This document shows, in pieces, positions 16,763 through 23,392 of a stretch of DNA of 23,392 nt. Under the pieces are notes generated by a model. The model did no database searches and was not told where the DNA came from. It saw only the letters and a list, made by a program, of their open reading frames with translations. The first letter of the stretch is position 1. Each line of letters opens with the position of its first letter. The translations under genes were made by a program, and so were the position numbers. Origin of the DNA: Chara braunii (taxonomy: Eukaryota; Streptophyta; Charophyceae; Charales; Characeae); contig BFEA01000145.1 of NCBI GenBank assembly GCA_003427395.1, positions 324,602 through 347,993 on the forward strand. Direction: 5' to 3'.

Positions 16763-17746
16763 TCAGGAGGGTGTGCCTGTGCGGGGCATAGTCAAGGTTG
16801 CAACGGGATCTGCTCGCCATGCGTTAATCACAGCTCCTCCGTCATCTTGGGCATAGATCGGCTGCCCGTAGTCGTAGTGCGGGTTGCAGTCGCTAGCTGC
16901 CCAGAGTGTAATCGGAGAAAAGCCGAGTTGGGTCCGTGGGCAGGTAATAGCATCAATAGCCCTTTGAAAGTTGACGTCAACCACTAAGGTGTATTCCATG
17001 TCGAAAGATGCTTGCAGAGAGATGCTCTTTGGCTGGGAATGAAAGAAAGTAGCTATCCAGAAGCGAGACTTGTCGCCAGGAACACCCGAGTGGGATATTA
17101 AATTGAGGCACGGTTGACTCGCAGTGTTCGTGCTTCTGTATACTACTCGGGTTCTTGTGGGCTGATTATCGCGACGTGTGTCAATGCATGCTTGTATTGC
17201 CGTGAGCTGTCAGAAAAGGGAGAGGGCAGTTAGCTTGCTTATCGGATGAGCTGTTTGCCCAATGTTGTACTGGCCATTGACTCCACTGGAGGTCACATCT
17301 ATATCATGTTTTCGTATCTTTGTCAAGATTGTCAAAAGAAGCTCCTCACCTTTCAAGTCGAAGCTCTCCTTTGAGCCAGCTATGAACAGATACTTGCAAG
17401 GGGCTCACTGTACCCAAGCTGAAAGCCACCACGGGCCTATCTCTCTTGTGAAACATGTTGCTCCCTTCGAGCTTTTAACTGAACGCGACTTGGTCATTAT
17501 CATGCTGGTTTCAGGGGTGAGCGATCAGGTCAAGGTTGTACTGGTATCTTGGGTGTTAAGACCGAGGGTGGCTTGATTCCCTGCCAGGCTGAGTGCCGTC
17601 TGTTCTTATAGGAACAAAGGAGTCCACTAACGCAGAGCCTGAAAATCTTTGTTGATATTATTCAGAACATCTGAGTTGGATCGATCGATGACAATTGCAT
17701 TTGATTGGGAGAAGCGTTTAATTACAGATGAGGCTCCTGACCGGTT
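16763..17746 (-). pseudogene. Unassigned degraded ORF, about 328 codons, five in-frame stops
   Basis: One minus-strand frame reads from 17746 to the TGA at 16763-16765 with only five internal stops: TAG 17627-17629, TAA 17606-17608 and TGA at 17525-17527, 17405-17407 and 17210-17212. A random frame this long would have about 15. The last 148 codons are open. The translation looks protein-like: INKDFQALR, IGPWWLSAWVQ, CKYLFIAGSKESFDLKGEELL, TRVVYRSTN, FWIATFFHSQPKSISLQ, EYTLVVDVNFQRAIDAI and DCNPHYDYGQPIYAQDDGG. Many short beta strands are suggested near the C-terminus, which could fit a jelly-roll capsid, but that is a weak guess. All three TGAs could come from CGA by CpG decay. I cannot name a family. 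Confidence 0.4.
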
Positions 17747-17869
17747 TTACTTTATTCTCTGCATCTCCATTGATCCTTGCTACCTCTCCCCGCCTTTTCT
17801 TGGCTTCCTTTCTTTTATTTCTCTTTTTATTTTTCCTTCATTATTAACAAGTTTAAAATTTTCTCCTTC

Positions 17870-18046
17870 TGTCTTGACTGCAAGCAATTGCTCTTCATAC
17901 GAGCTGTCAATCATCTGGAGGCTCGTCTGAGGGGGCGGAAAAATGGAACACTATTTATCCTGTTGGATAGTGCTCCGACAAAAGGGCATTTCGTCACAGC
18001 TCTAGTTGCTCTGTTGTTTGCAGCTCACCGCAACCAATCTTGCTGA
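17870..18046 (+). CDS. Unassigned coding-like fragment
   Basis: The last 57 codons of a longer open frame (from 17777). The earlier part is AT-rich and Phe-rich, but this part reads LFIRAVNHLEARLRGRKNG, then TLFILLDSAPTKGHFVTALVALL, a hydrophobic strand and helix pattern. It ends at TGA 18044-18046; the same frame then has scattered stops. No family recognised. It might belong with the tract at 18565-18786, which is in another frame. Confidence 0.2.
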   Translation, partial: CLDCKQLLFIRAVNHLEARLRGRKNGTLFILLDSAPTKGHFVTALVALLFAAHRNQSC

Positions 18047-18564
18047 TGCCTTGTTGTGCTACCTCTTATGAACCTTATAAATGATTGATGGGAAAGAAAG
18101 GAGCTATCCTGAGAAGGGTGGCATACAAAATGGCCAAGATTCTGCTAGATGGTGACTAGTGGAGCATCTGCCCTGATGCACCCAGAATGTTCAATAAACG
18201 GTGAAAAGGTCATGAGAGATACCTATAAGTGACATTTAGTTTCGAAAGCTATCTACTCTACCACAGCCTCTCCCTCATGCTGCAAATCACGCCACACATG
18301 AAGAGTCATGTTTTTATCGACCCTCTTTGCGAACCTGTATTGAACGGAATGGCAAATGAGGGTACGTGAGTGAGAAGATTATTGGTTCATTGATGGGGAG
18401 ATAAAGACTATTGCCTCTCATCTCAAAGATGAGGCGCATTTTGCCAACTTACTTTATTAATTAGAGACAAACCCTCGGCACTACTAAAAATTTGTAGGAG
18501 CTTTTTGTTTCTCAGAGGGGCTGTCAGGTCTTTCCTTGACTTGCTATGCAAACTTCTATTCTAT

Positions 18565-18786
18565 TAAGATAAAGGTCAGAGCGTGTCCTTAGCTGACGAT
18601 AACTACGCTTTATACGACTTCGGCTACGTTCTCGAATCAGAATCGGCGGCAGCGGTAAGAAGAGACAGACGTCCGAATAGACATTACAAGTTCCACCTAT
18701 ACTCCCTATATAGGTGGCTCTTGGACCGCCTAGGCTTAGGGCCTATACCTTGGGTTCTGAAGTTTTCAGGCGGTGTTCAACTATAG
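18565..18786 (+). CDS. Unassigned coding-like ORF, 73 codons
   Basis: The frame opens after a TAA and reads DKGQSVSLADDNYALYDFGYVLESE, then RRPNRHYKFHLYSLYRWLLDRLGLGP, ending at a TAG at 18784-18786. No near-cognate family known to me. The same frame upstream (about 18136-18564) has seven stops but long readable blocks. A perfect 9-bp inverted repeat (18693-18717) lies inside it. A gene remnant is possible. Confidence 0.25.
18693..18717. other. Perfect inverted repeat
   Basis: CCACCTATA and TATAGGTGG, 9-bp perfect arms around a 7-nt loop, inside a coding-like ORF. Confidence 0.4.
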
Positions 18787-20010
18787 ATTGGGCTATGACG
18801 ATACTGTAGCTAGGCCAACATCTGAGGATCGCTCGGCACGTCCACCGAGAGCGGTACAAAGGAAGATGGGTAGTGAGGGGTGAGTCTCCATTAGAAAACG
18901 TACCCACTCAAGATCTGCTAATGTCTTTAACTATTTATACTCGCCTTACTCCTCTTAGGCCTATTTTTTTTAAGGGTTAAAACAGTGAAAACATGAGAGA
19001 TGCGGGATTTTCCAATAGTCAGAATAACATCAAGAGAAGTATGCAGAGAAGGGTAATCGTTAGTAAACTTGACCCTAGTTCAGCACTCTGCAGCCTCTGC
19101 CCAACAGTTAATGTTCGGACTGCGAGAAAGTTATCAGACACTTGAACTATTATTAACAGTCTTTGGTCACCGCTCGTCAACCTCCATGTTGGTCAGACAG
19201 TTATGAACAATCTGCTGATGATTTTGGTGTCCACGGGACTTTGTACTAAGTTGGTCATCATTACCCATTTCAAAAGGGAAACAGACATACCAGGAGCGAG
19301 CACAGGTCAGTCACGACCAGTGCGATGAGATCTAGTAAAAAGATCGGGAAAAGCACGGTGAGAATTACACTTACGCTACATCGGGACAAAATGGAAGGCT
19401 GAGAAGAGAGCGCTATCAGAGATACACCATCCCAAATCGAGATGATGAGAGAGCATGCACGGGATTTGGTGAAAGGACAAGGTATCGTTGAGTATACTAT
19501 TTATTTCTGTGGGTCTGACGGGGAGCTGCATAGCACAATCTCACACATTGAGTTTATTGAGCAGGCAAAGTGAAAGGAAGTCGTTCGTCAATAACTTTGT
19601 TTTAGTAATTAGAGTCTCCTGAGAACAAACCTGCCTGCGTGTATTGACCACTCTCGAGTGAGCTATCGCAGACTATCTCGACTGTACAGCAAGGCTAGCC
19701 AAGTACTAGCTTCGGTATTATCAGGATCGCCAAGCAACGTGCATTCTTTCCTTCTCCCCTTTTAAAGGATCTTGCCAGCAAATCTAATCAGTAAGTGATA
19801 CATGGTTCTTGGTACTCAGCACCGTTAACAGTGGACAATACTGAGCACGATTATTAATGCACAACGCTTTGCTTTGTTGGCAGAGATCAGAATTTAACTC
19901 TGTCTCCAGTGAACCCAGTGCTATGGTTGTGACCGAGCGGCATACATCTAATTTTCAGACAAAATATCCAACCAGCGGTTAAGTGACTCCCATCTGGTTC
20001 TCTAGACAGT
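18787..20010 (+). other. Stretch with short coding-like pieces, unassigned
   Basis: No long ORF. Readable short frames are 18798-18977 (contains LRIARHVHRERYKGRWVVRG), 18993-19145 (50 aa, ATG to TGA, with CSLC-type cysteines) and 19442-19573 (43 aa, MMREHARDLVKGQGIVEYTI, ATG to TGA). They lie on the plus strand in different frames. They could be exons or remnants of one frameshifted gene, or open by chance. I see no repeats of note here. Confidence 0.2.
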
Positions 20011-20165
20011 CTATCAGTCAGGTTAGTTAACCGGCAAATCCATCATCAACCAGTCAGTTTAATTAATCAACATCTGTCATCTACCAGTCAGGTTAATTGA
20101 CCGGCAAATCAATCACTTATTAGTCAGCGGGCAATTATTTATCAGCCAGTTAGCAAAACAGAAAC
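20011..20165. repeat. Degenerate tandem repeats, 34-37 bp
   Basis: CAGTCAGGTTARTTRACCGG occurs at about 20015 and 20085, with weaker copies at about 20051 (CAGTCAGTTTAATTAATC) and 20121. Further CAGTCA and ATCAG words continue to about 20400. Confidence 0.6.
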
Positions 20166-20305
20166 CGTCAGCAGACCTCTCAAATTCTCCCTTGCCTCGA
20201 CTAAAAAAGGAAGTTAATCAGTGGTTAACCGACTTTTGATTGACACTCAACCAATGCTCGGTTAGTGATTATGAGCGACATCCAGTTTTCTCAGTCAGCA
20301 ATTGA

Positions 20306-21217
20306 TTAGCAACCGATCAACGGTCAATCAGCCAGTGCTCAGACAGTCGTTTAGTCGGCTATCGGATCAACAATCAGTTCAGTAAGCGAATCAGCAATCA
20401 GATCAGTCATAAGGGGAACGACAATCAGAAACAACAGTCGAACAACAATCAGAAACAACAGTCAAACATCAATCAGAAACAGCAGTCGAACAATAATCAG
20501 GGACAACAGTACTCTTATCAGAAGACAACATCCCGAAAGGACAGTCATCAAGGCAGCAGAAGTCATTTTTCCATGAGTACAGTGGAATCCTTTCGAGTCA
20601 GCGAGTCAGTGCTGACCAATCTCAATCAGATTTCATGCAAAGAGGCATTCCGCTATCAGTATGCCAGTGCCTTTGGTTTTAGACAGGGAGATCTGTCAAT
20701 CTTCGTTGTCCAGACCAGTTTCGTTGATGACACTATCCATGACCTGATGCCCTATCTGAAGAAGGGTAAAGAGGCTCATGAGTATTTTAACGCCGTGTGG
20801 ATTCCCGCCACGAAGTACCTCGAGCAGAGAGAGAGGGAACTCGATGAGAGTGACACTACGCTGATCCGCAGGTTTGGGCCAAAGCTTTATACTGATTATC
20901 CCAGGCCTCCTGTTCCTTCCCTCCTCACAGATGGCACGAGTTGGCTTGATATGATCGGCTTGGCAAGGAGGTATATATTTCCAGCAGTGATCGACATTGA
21001 GGCACTGACTGAGCCTACCGAGTATCCCTACTTCGGACGAGGAGTCTTTTCAGTGGACGGATTGCCTACAGTGTGGGAGGAGTTTTGCTCCATGGTTAAC
21101 TTCCGTGTCATGTACCTCGGATGGTCATACTCAGAGCTTGTTGGCTTCAGGTGGCCTTTTGTCACGAGGCCTCAATCTCAGATTGTACGTGGGCGTGGGT
21201 CACAGCACCAGAGATGA
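20306..21217 (+). CDS. Unknown protein, intact 214-aa ORF with in-frame Q/N-rich upstream repeat
   Basis: I do not recognise the family. From the ATG at 20573 the ORF gives 214 aa with no breaks, the best preserved non-transposon frame in the window. It has no obvious signal peptide or membrane segment. Notable are an aromatic-rich core (SCKEAFRYQYASAFGFRQGD, HEYFNAVWIPATKYLEQRE), a proline cluster (DYPRPPVPSLL), FSVDGLPTVWEEF and MYLGWSYSELVGFRWPF, and a basic tail. The frame is open upstream to 20306 (after TGA 20303-20305) and there contains four octapeptides of the form NxNQKQQS, so the protein may be longer, fed by a splice site. AATAAA at 21524-21529 fits a 3' end. It could be a host gene, a viral gene or a retroelement gag. 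Confidence 0.5.
   Translation, partial: LATDQRSISQCSDSRLVGYRINNQFSKRISNQISHKGNDNQKQQSNNNQKQQSNINQKQQSNNNQGQQYSYQKTTSRKDSHQGSRSHFSMSTVESFRVSESVLTNLNQISCKEAFRYQYASAFGFRQGDLSIFVVQTSFVDDTIHDLMPYLKKGKEAHEYFNAVWIPATKYLEQRERELDESDTTLIRRFGPKLYTDYPRPPVPSLLTDGTSWLDMIGLARRYIFPAVIDIEALTEPTEYPYFGRGVFSVDGLPTVWEEFCSMVNFRVMYLGWSYSELVGFRWPFVTRPQSQIVRGRGSQHQR
20417..20512 (+). repeat. 24-bp repeat, four copies, encoding Q/N-rich octapeptides
   Basis: Four exact-length units start at 20417, 20441, 20465 and 20489. In the frame of the ORF that follows they read NDNQKQQS, NNNQKQQS, NINQKQQS and NNNQGQQY. The period is a multiple of three. Changes between copies include silent ones (CAA/CAG, TCG/TCA) as well as replacements. 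Confidence 0.8.
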
Positions 21218-21618
21218 ACAGTGAAAAAAAAGATTAAAAGAGACAAACCAGAGGGATTAGTGAGGACTCTTGAAGGATGCTGGCCACGCTTGTTTATGTG
21301 TACTTTCTAAGATTATTATGAGTTTTCATTCTTCCCTAATTCGTTTGATCCTATCATTGTTCGAGTCATTCGGTATTACCTTGTGCATTGTTCTTGCTTG
21401 ATGACCGATTTCTTGGATGACATTGTCGCAGTTCTCAAAATCAGATTGACATAATTGATGCATGTTGAGCGCTCCATAATTTTATGAATCTTATTTGCAT
21501 GATTCTCTGCTGTTCCGAATCAAAATAAATGATTCCTAAGATCGGGGACCGGCGAAGACCGTAATTGAAGGGTCTCGCTCGAAGCCGGACGCACACAACA
21601 AGAAGGGATTTGCTTTAT
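21218..21618. other. Intergenic, possible 3' UTR with AATAAA
   Basis: AT-rich non-coding DNA after the ORF. AATAAA at 21524-21529 could be its polyadenylation signal. No other feature seen. The last part, from about 21603, is a T-rich tract next to the end of the transposase remnant. Confidence 0.4.
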
Positions 21619-22539
21619 TTAATTTATTTTATTTATTGCAATCACATACAAAATCCTGCGTGACAGCCTGTTAGCTTTCTGGTCACCCGCAGTGGCCCGA
21701 TTGGAAAAAGTGCGACAACGCGCCCACAGACTGGAGAGCTGAAGCACCCGAATGTCATGGCAGCTCCCTGGGTAACCGACGAGAACGTCCGTGATGCGCA
21801 AATCCAGGTCCACCACCACCTGCGCTACAACGGAGAAACGATGCTTCCGGTCGAAGTAGTTTTCCGAAGGAGCGTTCGCCGGTTTGTCGACGTAAACGTG
21901 CGTGCAGTTTATGCAGCCATAGCAGTTGGGAAAGCCCTTCGCCTCGAAGGCACGCAGAACGAGCGTACGACGCATCCCGGTAGGCCAAACGATCTTGTCA
22001 CTGTACACCCTCAGGAGAGCCCTCGTAACGTCCTCCACTGCGATCAACCCGGATGCGCGCCCTATTCCGAATGCCGACGTGCTGCTCTCGTACGTCTCCC
22101 CGCTCGCCCATCGGTACAACGCATATGCGATGATGTGATCCGGCTGCAAAGGAACCCTGTAGAATGTCACCCGCCGCTGCAGAAGAGGGGACAGTGCCTC
22201 CACGATCTCCATGAACACCGTGGGGGACATCCTCAACTTTTCCTTGTAGTACTCGTCTGAGGCGTCGTCCATCTTCCACAGATCCTCCCACGTGCCACCC
22301 GTCCTTTTCCTCATCCACCACCTTGGAGTCGACCGCGGTATCACCCCAGATGACATGGCGGCGCACAACTGGATAATGGATTCGGACATGGACATGCAGT
22401 CTGGCGCTGCCATCACGTGCTGGAGGAGCTCACGCTGCCTGCGAATAGACACTCTCGTCCTCAACCGCGCCGTCGTTCTCTCGATGCGACATCGCATGGC
22501 CACCGCCGACACTGCTGCAACCACCGCATTTCTCTCCAC
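21619..22539 (-). pseudogene. PIF/Harbinger (ALP1-like) transposase, 3'-truncated
   Basis: DDE transposase of the PIF/Harbinger superfamily, 306 aa as read. Residues 74-140 (RWWMRKRTGGTWEDLW, EYYKEKLRMSP, HIIAYALYRWASGETY) are the usual N-terminal helical part. The DDE_Tnp_4 core starts near 203 (FPNCYGCINCTHVYVDKP), followed by ENYFDRKHRFSVVAQVVVD and VLVGYPGSCHDIRVLQLSSLW. The second catalytic Asp is 262 (SCHD). The first catalytic Asp, expected in GxIDxTH, is Asn211 (AAC at 21907-21909). After about residue 273 similarity stops, and the third acidic residue and C-terminus are missing. So it is inactive on two counts. Sequence up to there is undamaged by frameshifts. The initiator Met at 22539 is plausible but not proven; an in-frame Met lies further in. 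Confidence 0.85.
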
Positions 22540-23100
22540 CCTGCTCTAGGTCTTGCCACGAACCTCCTGCGACACGTGTTCCATCACGATGCTCCGACGG
22601 CGCCTTGTTGAACACACACAACAACTGGACCCTCGTCGCACACTGTCCCAGCGGACGTTGGAGTGGTCGACGACAGCTCCTCGTACACGAATCACGGGCG
22701 CGCGAAACTATGGCGAGCCATTGGATCGTCATGGTCATCAGGAAGAGGAAAGTGGGACACGCACCACTTCACGCGCTCCAACGTCGTCACCTTTCGCGCC
22801 GCGCCGGCTGACGATCGGATGAACGAGTCGCCAACAGCGATGGGCGCCGCAAATCGTCCACGCACACGTTTCGCACTGGTAGCTCCAGGGGTGGTAACGC
22901 CACGGCGCGCCGGTGCGTATGTCATGTCAGTTTGAAATTCAAATTTCGAAAAGGAACCTTCGCGCTTCTTTTCGCAGCGCAACATCGCAGGCCTCCTTGC
23001 GCCGCCAGTGGACCACGCCTGACGACGGACGGACATCCCTCGACGACGACGGACATCCTCCCCCGCGGCCTCGTATATGCGTATGAAATTGGCCGCGGGA
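22540..23100. other. Non-coding or unassigned stretch
   Basis: Overlapping ORFs on both strands are GC-rich, Arg-rich shadows. It may hold the 5' flank of the Harbinger element, which often carries a second, Myb-like ORF, but I could not recognise one. Confidence 0.35.
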
Positions 23101-23105
23101 TACCT

Positions 23106-23215
23106 CCAAGGTTTTTCCTTGGGACCCTTTCGTTTATGACGCGGTGTAACGACGCCGCCGAATTCCTTGAAATTTTCCAAGGACTTCGTCCTAATTCCTG
23201 AGGATTTTTCAAGGA
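23106..23215. repeat. Inverted repeats based on CCAAGG / CCTTGAAA
   Basis: CCAAGG-TTTTT-CCTTGG (23106-23122), TCCTTGAAA/TTTCAAGGA (23164-23172 and 23207-23215), and inside the latter AGGAC-TTC-GTCCT (23180-23192). The foldback pattern fits a small foldback or MITE-like element or a terminal region of the Harbinger element. I could not find a matching end on the other side of the transposase. Confidence 0.45.
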
Positions 23216-23392
23216 GGGTCTAACGAGGCCCTTGCTCGACTGAACGTGCGCTGACAGTTTATTGCCAGGCTGGCGACGCCGCTGCCTAAGGACAGCGATG
23301 GCAGCGAGAGAGTGTAACTTACCTGAGTAGCTATGTGCGCGCTGGCTATATGTACAACTGGCGTGTGCTCTTATGAGCTTGTTCTACTGCTC
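23216..23392. other. Unassigned terminal stretch
   Basis: No gene or repeat recognised in this last part of the window. Confidence 0.4.

Noticed and set aside
17210-17240. Intron acceptor on the minus strand (CTAAC, pyrimidine tract, CAG)
   Set aside because: It looks good alone, but the same frame reads protein-like on both sides, so a TGA from CGA decay explains it more simply. It stays a possible alternative.
20011-20512. CRISPR-like spaced repeats
   Set aside because: Repeats are degenerate or contiguous with no unique spacers, and the context is eukaryotic.
21757-22260. 167-aa plus-strand ORF
   Set aside because: Antisense of the Harbinger transposase, which has clear family motifs on the other strand.
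22692-23180. 162-aa minus-strand ORF
   Set aside because: Overlapped by equally long ORFs in several frames in GC-rich DNA; Arg-rich, no motif.

Overview
The window looks like repeat-rich eukaryotic nuclear DNA, most likely from a green-lineage (charophyte or plant-type) genome. It has no operons, no Shine-Dalgarno sites and no dense coding. It carries broken retroelements, a PIF/Harbinger (ALP1-like) transposase remnant, microsatellites and many tandem repeats. The wording of the transposase and of the Ty3/Gypsy pol resembles, from memory only, families that are very abundant in the alga Chara. That assignment is an unverified inference. I recognised no rRNA, tRNA or CRISPR array.

Layout. 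1-3070: non-coding DNA with three tandem families (about 147 bp, about 450 bp with internal half-units, about 400 bp), several dyads and an AT-rich stretch. 3119-3742: an uncertain ORF with an internal duplication. About 3785-7709, minus strand: a decayed Penelope-like element (PLE). Its domain order is permuted: acidic N-terminal segment, GIY-YIG endonuclease, linker domains, reverse transcriptase, thumb, then a 3' tail with a hammerhead-like fold. All 18 ambiguous bases of the window lie inside it. About 7960-11110, plus strand: the pol of a Ty3/Gypsy retrotransposon (RT, RNase H, integrase, GPY/F tail), broken by several frameshifts, with no gag, protease or LTRs recognised.

11110-13020: non-coding tandem repeats, including an array of 58-60 bp units in which two hairpins per unit are kept although their stem sequences change. 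13285-14470: a possible minus-strand transcription unit (TATA box, pyrimidine-rich leader, RG-rich ORF start) below a cluster of inverted repeats. 14470-15860: mostly non-coding.

15865-21217 is the least explained part. It holds several coding-like tracts on both strands that I cannot assign: a 76-codon tract, a minus-strand tract of about 328 codons with five in-frame stops (three could be CGA to TGA decay), several short plus-strand tracts, and an intact 214-aa ORF preceded by an in-frame Q/N-rich octapeptide repeat. They may be parts of one degraded, undescribed element, or unrelated gene fragments. 21619-22539, minus: a 3'-truncated Harbinger transposase whose first catalytic Asp is Asn. 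The window ends in non-coding DNA with inverted repeats.

The genes do not form one pathway. The window is mainly a nest of decayed mobile elements and their tails, plus one unknown, better preserved ORF at 20573-21217.
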